A stretch of 53,825 nt of DNA from Clostridia bacterium. Its GTDB lineage: Bacteria > Bacillota > Clostridia > Christensenellales > Pumilibacteraceae. Under the pieces are notes generated by a model that was given only the letters and a program-made list of their open reading frames with translations, was not told the origin of the DNA and did not search any database. Positions 23,591-30,985 of this stretch are shown in pieces (position 1 is the first letter of the stretch; every line of letters begins with the position of its first letter). The stretch is from assembly GCA_022791055.1 (NCBI GenBank), contig JAAVYI010000005.1, positions 1-53,825 on the forward strand, read 5' to 3'. Position numbers and translations under genes: made by a program.

Positions 23591-23648
23591 ATAATAATAT
23601 AAGAACACTGATTTGTCAACAGAAAATATCAGTTTTCTTATATTATTA
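23591..23648. promoter_or_regulatory. 21-bp inverted repeat and leftward promoter before regulator 4
   Basis: Arms 23592-23612 and 23628-23648 match at 20 of 21 positions around a 15-base centre. The leftward strand has TTGACA (23619-23614), 17 bases, TATTAT (23596-23591), a good promoter pointing into the 3' end of regulator 3. Rightward, TATTAT (23641-23646) lies 7 bases before the ATG at 23654. Confidence 0.7.
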
Positions 23649-23653
23649 GAATT

Positions 23654-23995
23654 ATGATAAATAGGCGTTTGAAAGAACTTCGGATAGAAAAAGGGGCAAC
23701 GCAGAGAGACTTTGCAAAAGCAATCGGAGTCAGTCAAAGCGTTATATCCAACTGGGAAAAGGGGCTTAACGTTCCAAGTATCCTATTTCTGTCGGAAATC
23801 AGTCAATATTTTGACGTGTCTGTCGAATATCTCCTTGGCATAACCGACGAATGCGGTAACGCAACCGGCGTATCGCTGGATGATTTGCCGCCCGACGAAC
23901 AGCAATTACTGATGCTGTATCGAAAAGTTGATTTACATGACAAAGAAAAAATTTTGACGGCGTTAGAAGTTCTTGCGTCTACAAAGGTGAAATAA
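23654..23995 (+). CDS. XRE family regulator 4 of the cluster
   Basis: 113 residues. HTH: RRLKELRIEKGATQRDFAKAIGVSQSVISNWEKGLNVPSILFLSEISQYFDVSVEYLLGITDECGN. It is longer than the other three, with a C-terminal helical part (DLPPDEQQLLMLYRKVDLHDKEKILTALEVLAS) of the type found in phage-like regulators. The ATG follows the 21-bp inverted repeat by 5 bases and there is no ribosome site. Lower GC than its neighbours. Confidence 0.85.
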   Translation: MINRRLKELRIEKGATQRDFAKAIGVSQSVISNWEKGLNVPSILFLSEISQYFDVSVEYLLGITDECGNATGVSLDDLPPDEQQLLMLYRKVDLHDKEKILTALEVLASTKVK

Positions 23996-24049
23996 GCGGG
24001 AACATTTTATTTAAAAGGTGAAGCAAACAGTAACATTATTATTCTTTTG

Positions 24050-24147
24050 AAAAAGAGTGCAAAATCGTTATTCCGGCCTTTTGCCGCCAAAAGGCCTAGG
24101 CGAAAACCGCAAAAGAGGGGAACCCTTTCGACTGGGTTCCCCTCTCT
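24050..24147. repeat. Dispersed double-hairpin repeat, copy 1
   Basis: Hairpin 1: GGCCTTTT (24075-24082), loop GCCGCC, AAAAGGCC. Hairpin 2: AGAGGGGAACCC (24114-24125), loop of 8, GGGTTCCCCTCT (24134-24145), followed by CTTAA. Related copies lie at 24318, 30640 and 53640. Hairpin 2 may act as a terminator. Confidence 0.75.
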
Positions 24148-24211
24148 TAACTCACCCCTCCTGAACGACTTCCCTACGGGAAGCGAATCTGACGAGTTAG
24201 TAAAACCGAAC
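24148..24211. other. Spacer between repeats
   Basis: No gene or signal seen. Confidence 0.4.
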
Positions 24212-24308
24212 TTTTGTCATTTCGAGCGCAGTCGAGAAATCTAGCCGCAGGCGTATAGAATAATGGATTCGCTACGCTAGACCCCTCGGCTACGCTCGGG
24301 GTGATAAA
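24212..24308. repeat. MITE-like palindromic repeat, copy 3
   Basis: Starts TTTTGTCATTTCGAGCG, ends CTCGGGGTGATAAA, and shares the interior GCAGGCGTATAGAATAATGG plus ATTCGCTACGCTAGA with the copies at 21696 and 21812. Confidence 0.75.
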
Positions 24309-24317
24309 CGGTTATAA

Positions 24318-24454
24318 TGTTTTTGACCTATAAAGAGGATTCCAAAGACTTAGTCTTTGGCAGTTGCGGGGAGGGTGTCAAGAGGGAGGGACACAGTCTG
24401 AAGTGTCCCTCCCTTTTGCGGTTTTTGCCACGCTTTTTGGCGGCAAAAAGCGTG
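24318..24454. repeat. Dispersed double-hairpin repeat, copy 2 (inverted)
   Basis: Reads in the opposite orientation to the copy at 53640-53825. It contains the palindrome CCAAAGACTTAGTCTTTGG (24342-24360), hairpin AGGGAGGGACAC / GTGTCCCTCCCT (24383-24394, 24403-24414) with loop AGTCTGAA, and CACGCTTTTT / AAAAAGCGTG (24429-24438, 24445-24454) with loop GGCGGC. Confidence 0.78.
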
Positions 24455-24654
24455 AGTATTATTTTGTAGTCCTTTTGCTAAAAGATAACCGTTCCCTTTA
24501 GCCTGCAAAAATCCCGTGCAAGCATTTTGCACTCTTTTACAAAAGAAAATCAACATTTGCGCAAAAAGGCCGGATTTGCAAATTTCGTTCTTAAAGAAAA
24601 AGAACGAAAAAGATTATAATTCAATTAGAAACAGCCGTAAAGGCGGAAAGGCTA

Positions 24655-24683
24655 TTGACGAAGCGGCAAAACGGCAGTATAAT
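24655..24683 (+). promoter_or_regulatory. Promoter of the TIR/Sel1 gene
   Basis: TTGACG (24655-24660), 17 bases, TATAAT (24678-24683). The leader is about 13 bases and holds AAGGAG (24691-24696). Confidence 0.75.
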
Positions 24684-24703
24684 AGAGGGGAAGGAGTATG
24701 AAA

Positions 24704-27700
24704 ATGGAAGGTAAACTGTTGCGCTGTACCTTTTGCGGCGCTAAAATTCCTTACGTCGATACCGAAACCGTCGTTTGTCCGCACTGCGACAGCGTCAATT
24801 ATTTTCGCTTTGCGTCTAAGCTGGGCGAAAAGAACGACGCGGCGCAGGTCAACAATCTGCGCGCGCGGCTACATGCCTGCGTCAACGAGAAATACCACGA
24901 CTTTGCGGAGATGAAAGAGATCGCCGACGAAATTCTCAATTTGGCCGGGTACGATTTCGAGGCTAAGTATTTTTATGCGCTGGCGCTCAAGAAGAACAAT
25001 AAGCGCGGCAAGTACAACGAGTTTTTGTTGAGCAAACTCAATCTTGCGCCCAATCCCCAAAGCCTCGAGTTGGTGCTGGGCAACGTCATTCGCTATGCGC
25101 GGCAGAACGAGCGCACGGCGATCCATACCTTTATCGAGGCGAACGTTTCCGACGCGCTCGCCCGCGAGGAGTATAAGGATCGCGCCGATCGACAGATCGA
25201 GCGCTCGATCCGCGACTATCACGGCGGACAGGACGTATTCATCTGTCACAAGGCAGAGGACGGGGCGGCGGCCTGGTCGGTGGTCGACCGCCTGGAAAGC
25301 GAGGGGATCACCTGCTTTATTTCCGAACGCAACCTAGAGGATCTCGAAGTCGGCGAGAAGTTTGAAAGCGCGTTAAAAGAGGCGATTTCGTCCTGCCGCA
25401 TGTTCCTCTTCATTTCGTCGCCGCGCGCATTCCGCCGCGACGAGGACAACTACGCCATGCTGGAAGTGGCCGAGGCCGGGCGGCTGAACAAACCGCTCGC
25501 CGAATTTCGGATCGAGGCGGTCGACCGCACCGCCGAAAAGGGATCGCCCGAATATAAGACGTTCCGCGGCTGCCAGTATATCGAGGCCTATCCGCATTAC
25601 TTCGATTTGTTGGATAAGTTGAGCGAACAGCTCAAGGAAAAGCTGTCGCGTATGTCCGACGGCTCGGAGTTGGAGCGGCTCAAACGGCAGCTCGAGGCCG
25701 ACTCGCGCGTCAAGGAGGACGAGATCCGTCGGCTCAAGGACGAGCAGGAACAGACCAAAAAGCGGCTGGAGCGCATCGAGTTCGAAAAGGAAGAGGCGCT
25801 CAAAAAACTGTACGAGTTGGAACAGCAGAGTTCGGCGACCAAAAGCGAGGCGGTCGCCGACGGCGGAAACCCGACGGCCGAACGGCTGTACCGCGAGGCT
25901 GTCGAACTGGACTTTAAAGCGGAGGCGACCGAAGAGAACAAGCGCCGTGCCGTCGCGCTGTACCGCCAGGCGGCCGAACTGGGTTACGCGCCCGCTATGT
26001 TCAATTTGGGCGTCAGTTGCGAAGAGGGCGACGGGGTGGAGGCCGACGTCGCAGAGGCCAACCGTTGGTACATACTCGCGGCCGAGGCGGGACACGCGGC
26101 GGCGATGTTCAATTTAGGAAACAACTACCGCATCGGGCGGGGGCTGGCGCGCAACACCGCGCGTGCGTTCGACCTGTTCCGTCGCGCGGCAGACGCCGGC
26201 AACACCGACGCGCTGATCAATCTGGGCGTCGCATACGAGCGCGGCGAGGGTACGTCGCCCGACCCGCAGCACGCGGTCGAATGCTACAAGCGGGCGGCGC
26301 TCAACGGCTCGAGCGCGGCGGCGTACAATTTGGCGCTGTGCTACCGATCGGGCGTCGGGACGCAGAAGAGCGAGGAGCTGTTCCGCTACTGGCTGGAAAA
26401 GGCAGCCGAGGGCGGCGCGAGCGAGGCGGCAGGTCTACTGGTGGAAACGGACAAGAGCGGCGGCGACGCCGAAACGATCTATAAACGCGCTTGCGAGTAC
26501 GACTACGGCAAAAACGGCACAGTCGACAAAACGGCCGCGGCGCGGCTGTACCGACAGGCGGCCGACTTGGGCTACGCGCCGGCGCAGCTCAATTTGGGCG
26601 TCGCATACGAGTACGGCGAGGGCGTGCCGCGCGACTTGAGCCAGGCTTTCAAATGGTATGCGGCGGCGGCCGAGGCGGGCAACGCCATGGCGCAGTGCAA
26701 TTTGGGGTACTGCTACTATACCGGCAGCGGCGTGGCGCGCGACTTGAGCAAGGCGATCGTTTGGTATCGCCGCGCCGCCGACAACGGCAACGCGCGCGCG
26801 TACAACAATTTGGGCTACTGCTACGAACACGGCGAGGGCGTGCCGAAAAATCTCAAGCGCGCGTTCGACTGCTACAAGACGGCGGCGCAAAAGGGCGATA
26901 CCGACGGTGCGGGCAATGCGGCCTGGTGCTATGAGTCGGGGCTGGGTGTGGCGGTCGATCTTGTCAAAGCGCGCGAGTGGTACGCGATCGGCAGAGAAAA
27001 GGGAATCGAACGGGCGGCGCGCGGATTCGAGCGCGTCGACGGCAAACTGATGCTGTGTTCGGCGGCGGCCGGCGAGCTGTACAAAAAGGGTTGCAAGCTC
27101 GACTTCGGCGACGGCGTCAAGCAGAATAAGGGCAAGGCGGTCGAACTGTACGCCCGCGCGGCCAAAGCGGGTTGCGTGCCGGCGCAGTACAATTTGGGCA
27201 TTTGTTATCTCGAGGGCAAGACGCCCGACTATCCCAAAGCGCTCGACTGCTTTATGCGCGCGGCCGAAAAGGGACACGTCAAAGCGTCGCTGTGGGCGGG
27301 GCAGTTGTTTGAAAGAGGACAGGGGACGCCGGTCAATCTCAAGACGGCGGCCGCCTATTACGCGCAAGCGGCGCGGGCGGGCGACGGCGAGGCGCAGCGG
27401 CGGATTGCCGGTCTGTACGAGCGCGGCATGGGCGTGGCTTACGACTTAAATAAGGCCTTCAGTTGGTATCGGCGTTCGGCCGGGAACAACTGCGCGCAAG
27501 GGCTCGTAGGCTTAGGCAACTGCTACGCCGAGGGCAAAGGGACGGTCAAGGACGGGCAACTTGCGTTCGACAGCTACAAGCGCGCCGCCGATCTGGGCGA
27601 CGCGACCGCCATGCTCAACTTAGGTTGCTGCTATCATAACGGGATCGGCGTACAGCCCGACCGCGAGGAAGAGATCGCCTGGTACTCTAAGGCGGTCGAC

Positions 27701-27847
27701 GCCGGTTGCGCGGCGGCCTGCTATAACCTGGGCTATGCCTACGAGGAAGAGGGCGACGCGTCCCGCGACCTGGCGCGACGCGCCTATGAAAAAGGGGCGC
27801 GCTTAGGCGACGAGAGTTGTAAGCGTAAACTGGAACTTTATCAGTAA
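24704..27847 (+). CDS. Zinc-ribbon / TIR / Sel1-repeat protein
   Basis: 1047 residues from ATG 24704. The ATG at 24698 is only one base after AAGGAG, while 24704 is 7 bases after it. Order: zinc ribbon (about 5-30, RCTFCG...CPHCDS); helical region (35-165); TIR domain (about 170-290: DVFICHKAEDGAAAWSVVDR, ITCFISERNLEDLEVGE, CRMFLFISSPRAFRRDED); charged coiled coil (about 312-385); then about 16 Sel1-like repeats (A..NLG..Y..G.GV..D...A..WY..AA..G) to the end. TIR domains of this sort are NAD-cleaving or signalling modules, and Sel1 solenoids bind proteins. A cytosolic sensor-effector, possibly phage defence, is an inference; no partner effector is seen. Confidence 0.88.
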   Translation: MEGKLLRCTFCGAKIPYVDTETVVCPHCDSVNYFRFASKLGEKNDAAQVNNLRARLHACVNEKYHDFAEMKEIADEILNLAGYDFEAKYFYALALKKNNKRGKYNEFLLSKLNLAPNPQSLELVLGNVIRYARQNERTAIHTFIEANVSDALAREEYKDRADRQIERSIRDYHGGQDVFICHKAEDGAAAWSVVDRLESEGITCFISERNLEDLEVGEKFESALKEAISSCRMFLFISSPRAFRRDEDNYAMLEVAEAGRLNKPLAEFRIEAVDRTAEKGSPEYKTFRGCQYIEAYPHYFDLLDKLSEQLKEKLSRMSDGSELERLKRQLEADSRVKEDEIRRLKDEQEQTKKRLERIEFEKEEALKKLYELEQQSSATKSEAVADGGNPTAERLYREAVELDFKAEATEENKRRAVALYRQAAELGYAPAMFNLGVSCEEGDGVEADVAEANRWYILAAEAGHAAAMFNLGNNYRIGRGLARNTARAFDLFRRAADAGNTDALINLGVAYERGEGTSPDPQHAVECYKRAALNGSSAAAYNLALCYRSGVGTQKSEELFRYWLEKAAEGGASEAAGLLVETDKSGGDAETIYKRACEYDYGKNGTVDKTAAARLYRQAADLGYAPAQLNLGVAYEYGEGVPRDLSQAFKWYAAAAEAGNAMAQCNLGYCYYTGSGVARDLSKAIVWYRRAADNGNARAYNNLGYCYEHGEGVPKNLKRAFDCYKTAAQKGDTDGAGNAAWCYESGLGVAVDLVKAREWYAIGREKGIERAARGFERVDGKLMLCSAAAGELYKKGCKLDFGDGVKQNKGKAVELYARAAKAGCVPAQYNLGICYLEGKTPDYPKALDCFMRAAEKGHVKASLWAGQLFERGQGTPVNLKTAAAYYAQAARAGDGEAQRRIAGLYERGMGVAYDLNKAFSWYRRSAGNNCAQGLVGLGNCYAEGKGTVKDGQLAFDSYKRAADLGDATAMLNLGCCYHNGIGVQPDREEEIAWYSKAVDAGCAAACYNLGYAYEEEGDASRDLARRAYEKGARLGDESCKRKLELYQ

Positions 27848-27860
27848 GAAACGATACCTG

Positions 27861-27890
27861 CGGGCGGCCGATCCGGTCGTCCGTTTTTTT
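27861..27890 (+). terminator. Terminator after the TIR/Sel1 gene
   Basis: CGGGCGGCCG (27861-27870) pairs with CGGTCGTCCG (27874-27883) with two G-U pairs, followed by seven Ts. Confidence 0.75.
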
Positions 27891-27971
27891 ATCGTTCGCT
27901 TAAAAGCGAGACGCTTTGGCCGAACAAAAAAAAGTTCGGCGAATTTGCTATACAAGCGGCGGCGAAAATGG

Positions 27972-27977
27972 TATAAT
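27972..27977 (+). promoter_or_regulatory. Leaderless -10 of the HGSNAT-like gene
   Basis: TATAAT at 27972-27977, then 7 bases to the ATG at 27985. The -35 is unclear (TTGCTA at 27945-27950 is 21 bases away). Confidence 0.6.
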
Positions 27978-27984
27978 AACGACA

Positions 27985-28848
27985 ATGAAAGTATTGTTGG
28001 GAAAACGCGAACGCGGCAGAGTTTGGGAATTGGACGTACTGCGCGGCATTGCCGTGCTGGCCATGGTTTTCGATCACCTGATGTTCGATTTCAGCACGAG
28101 CTTGCACCCGCAGTACGGCATGTTCGAAAATTTGGGCGGCAACCGCTTTATGTCTTGGCTGTACCGTGTCGGGCTTGCGTTTGAGATGAGCGCGTTCCGC
28201 GAGTACGCGCACTACATTTTCGTGTCGCTGTTTCTCATACTGGTCGGCATCAGCTGTACGTTCTCTAAGTCCAACGGCAAGCGCGCGTTCATGGTCGGAT
28301 ACGTGGCGACCGGTATCTATCTTGCGACGGCGCTGCTCGTATCGCTCGACTTTCTCGACGAGCCGATCGTGTGGGGTATTTTGCAAAACATCACGTTCAA
28401 TATCGTGCTGTATATGACGGTCGAAGCGATCTGCCGTAACCGCTACTTTATGTTGGCCGTCGGCTACGTCTTTATCATCGGCGGCATCGCCATCGACTGG
28501 ACGAACATACAGCACATTCCGCCTATGCCGCACGGCCTGAATTGGTGGCAGCGGTTTTGTTGGATGTTAAAAGGCCCGTTCGCCAACGTGGTGATGGGGA
28601 CGCAGTGGTACGGCTCGGATTATTTCGGGATCTTACCGTGCGCAGGCATGACGCTTGTCGGCGGATATATCGGCAAGACGTTCTACGCTGCGCGCCGCTC
28701 GCTGCTACCAAAACTCGACGGGCGATGGACGGTCCCGTTCAAGTGGGTAGGCCGTCACGCGCTTTTGTGGTACGCCGCGCACCAACCGCTGACCATGCTG
28801 ATTACCGCGCTGTTGGGGCTGCTGTGCGGCCTGAAATTGGCGTTATAA
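27985..28848 (+). CDS. HGSNAT-like (DUF1624) membrane acyltransferase
   Basis: 287 residues. After a basic N-terminus the first helix carries WELDVLRGIAVLAMVFDHLMFD, the signature of the heparan-alpha-glucosaminide N-acetyltransferase catalytic family (PF07786); the histidine after FD is the presumed acetyl carrier. Seven to eight membrane helices follow. The final part (KWVGRHALLWYAAHQPLTMLI) is also typical. In bacteria these proteins are presumed to move acetyl groups across the membrane onto surface glycans, but substrates are unknown. The start is leaderless. Confidence 0.8.
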   Translation: MKVLLGKRERGRVWELDVLRGIAVLAMVFDHLMFDFSTSLHPQYGMFENLGGNRFMSWLYRVGLAFEMSAFREYAHYIFVSLFLILVGISCTFSKSNGKRAFMVGYVATGIYLATALLVSLDFLDEPIVWGILQNITFNIVLYMTVEAICRNRYFMLAVGYVFIIGGIAIDWTNIQHIPPMPHGLNWWQRFCWMLKGPFANVVMGTQWYGSDYFGILPCAGMTLVGGYIGKTFYAARRSLLPKLDGRWTVPFKWVGRHALLWYAAHQPLTMLITALLGLLCGLKLAL

Positions 28849-28889
28849 GAAATTTTACCGAAGAATAAAAACCCAAGTACAAGGAGACA

Positions 28890-28919
28890 ATGATTTACGT
28901 ATGTACACCATGGATATAG
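28890..28919 (+). other. Possible nine-codon upstream reading frame
   Basis: ATG at 28890, four bases after AAGGAG (28881-28886), encodes MIYVCTPWI and stops inside the synthetase gene. The synthetase ATG at 28901 lies 14 bases from the same AAGGAG, longer than ideal, so the short frame may compete with or couple to it. Confidence 0.35.
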
Positions 28920-30511
28920 ACGTTTCGCTGTATCGGGCGCTTGCAAACGGCGCCGCCCGCGTGCCGGCCTCGGCGCCCGCGCTGTATTATAAAGGAAAGG
29001 CGTTTTCCTATGGAACGCTGCTGCGGTCGATCGACCGACTGGCCGCAGGTTTGGTGCGGCTGGGTGTGCGGTCGGGCGACGCGGTGACGATCTGTATGCC
29101 CAACACGCCCGAAAGCGTGTGCGCGCTGTACGCAGTCAACAAAATCGGCGCGGTGGCGCATTTGGTTCACCCGTTGGCGCCGCAAAAGCAGTTGGCGCGC
29201 TTTATGGAAAAGGTGTCGAGCGTGCTTTTGATCACGCTCAATATCAACCTGCGGCAGTATGCGCCTTTGGCCGCGCAACTGAAGTTGGGTATTGTTTCCG
29301 CGTCGCCGGCGCAGTCGCTGGGCGCGCTCAAGCGGCGGCTGTTCGATTTTGCCAACCGAAAAGACATCGTTAAATGCGGGATCGACTACGCCCGACTGCT
29401 CAAAAAGGACGGCGTTGCGGAAGAAACGGCGACGCCCGACGCGGCCGTCTACTTGCACAGCGGCGGCACGAGCGGCGAGCCGAAGGTCATTGCGCTCTCG
29501 TCTGCTGCCGTCAATGCGCTCGTCGCCAAAGCGCCGCACATTCTCAGCTTTATGGACAAGCTCGAAGGCACGTCGATGTTGGCCGTGTTGCCGACATTCC
29601 ACGGGTTCGGGTTGGCGATGGGCGTACACGCGCCGCTCGTTTGGGGCGCGGTGGCGGCCTTGATGCCCAAGTTTTCGACCAAGGAGACGATCGACCTGAT
29701 CGAGCGCGGCCGACTCAATTATCTGATCGGCGTGCCGGCGCTCTACGAGGCGCTTTTGAAAAACCCGCGGTTTTGCGGCGAAAAGCTCAAAAACGTGCGC
29801 ATTGCTTTTATCGGCGGCGACAGCGTGATGCCCGACCTGTTGGAGCGGTTCAATGCGCGCATGGCCGAGGGCGGCAGCAGCGCGCGGCTGTTCGAGGGCT
29901 ACGGGCTGACGGAGACGGTCACCGTGTGTAACGTCAATCTGTTCGACGCGGTGCGCGCCGGCAGCGTCGGCAAGCCGCTGCCGGGGATCGACGTGCGCAT
30001 TGTCGATGATTCCGGCGCGGAGGTGCCGACGGGCGAGACGGGCGAAATTTGGATCGCCGGCGACACGCTGATGAACGAATATTTGGGTGCGGCCGAAGAG
30101 ACGGCCGAAGCCTTTGCCGATTTGGACGGCGTAAAGTACGTGCGCACGGGCGACGCCGGGTGCGTCGACGCGGACGGATTTTTGTATTTCAAACAGCGGA
30201 TCAAGCGCATTATCAAAATCGCGGGGATCAGCGTGTACCCGTCGGAAATCGAGGCGGTCGCCTCGTCACTCGGGATCGAAGAGGCCTGCGCCGTCGAGGG
30301 CAAAAACGATATGGGCAAAACGACCGTCGAGCTGTATCTGTATACAAGCGGCGCCCGTCCGTCGGCCGAACAGGTGCGCCAAACGATACTCGAATCGCTG
30401 GGGAAATACGCCGTGCCGACGGTGGTCGAATACCTCGAAACCCCGTTCCCGCGCACCCTCGTCGGCAAGGTCGACGTCAATGCGTTCTTGCGGCAAAAGA
30501 AAGGGACGTAA
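28901..30511 (+). CDS. AMP-forming acyl-CoA synthetase-like enzyme
   Basis: 536 residues of the ANL superfamily, which activates carboxylic acids as acyl-AMP. Core motifs: YLHSGGTSGEPKVIALS (P-loop), FHGFGLAMGVH (A4/A5 region), FEGYGLTETVTVCN (A5), YVRTGDAG (A7), KQRIKRIIKIAGISVYPSEIE (hinge and A8) and the catalytic lysine near the end in TLVGKVDVNAF (A10). There is no carrier domain. The acid could be a fatty or aromatic acid and cannot be named. It follows the HGSNAT-like gene by 52 bases on the same strand. A strong hairpin terminator follows. Confidence 0.87.
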   Translation: MYTMDIDVSLYRALANGAARVPASAPALYYKGKAFSYGTLLRSIDRLAAGLVRLGVRSGDAVTICMPNTPESVCALYAVNKIGAVAHLVHPLAPQKQLARFMEKVSSVLLITLNINLRQYAPLAAQLKLGIVSASPAQSLGALKRRLFDFANRKDIVKCGIDYARLLKKDGVAEETATPDAAVYLHSGGTSGEPKVIALSSAAVNALVAKAPHILSFMDKLEGTSMLAVLPTFHGFGLAMGVHAPLVWGAVAALMPKFSTKETIDLIERGRLNYLIGVPALYEALLKNPRFCGEKLKNVRIAFIGGDSVMPDLLERFNARMAEGGSSARLFEGYGLTETVTVCNVNLFDAVRAGSVGKPLPGIDVRIVDDSGAEVPTGETGEIWIAGDTLMNEYLGAAEETAEAFADLDGVKYVRTGDAGCVDADGFLYFKQRIKRIIKIAGISVYPSEIEAVASSLGIEEACAVEGKNDMGKTTVELYLYTSGARPSAEQVRQTILESLGKYAVPTVVEYLETPFPRTLVGKVDVNAFLRQKKGT

Positions 30512-30533
30512 AACGCAACTTCAAATAAATACC

Positions 30534-30573
30534 AAAATTGCGTCTTTTTAAAAGAAAAAAGACGCAATTTTTG
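30534..30573 (+). terminator. Terminator after the synthetase gene
   Basis: AAATTGCGTCTTTT (30535-30548) pairs with AAAAGACGCAATTT (30557-30570) and runs into Ts; it works in both directions. Confidence 0.8.
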
Positions 30574-30639
30574 CGTTAATCGTTTGCTAAAAAGACGCAA
30601 GGACAAAGGGTTGCTATTCTTTTGCAAAAGAGAGTAAAA

Positions 30640-30890
30640 CGGAGTTCCGGCCTTTTGCGTCTGAAGGGAAAGTTAATCTTTTAGCAAAAGCCCGATAAAA
30701 TATCCTCACCTTTTGCCGCCAAAAGGTGAGACCAAAACAGTACAAGAGGGGGGGGACACTTCAGACTGCCCCAGGTCGCAATTACAAATTGGGCGCTTTG
30801 GCTACAAAATGTCCCCCGGACATTTTGGGAGCGTCGCGCCCTCCTCCTTACGTCCGCCTAGGCCTTTTGGCGACAAAAGGCCGGAAATTC
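30640..30890. repeat. Dispersed double-hairpin repeat, copy 3 (damaged)
   Basis: The hairpin CTCACCTTTT (30705-30714), GCCGCC, AAAAGGTGAG (30721-30730) is intact. The second hairpin starts (AGAGGGGGGGGACAC then TTCAGACT, to about 30775) but its right arm is replaced by unrelated sequence. A further GGCCTTTTGGCGACAAAAGGCC-type hairpin lies near 30860-30885. No gene is seen in 30574-30985. Confidence 0.7.
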
Positions 30891-30985
30891 GGTTCTCGTT
30901 CTTTTTCAAAAGAGCAGCAATTCTTTAAAAAACAAAAAGACCGTATATAAGTTTTCCGTGCTTTTTTAAAAAGCCGAAATAGTTT

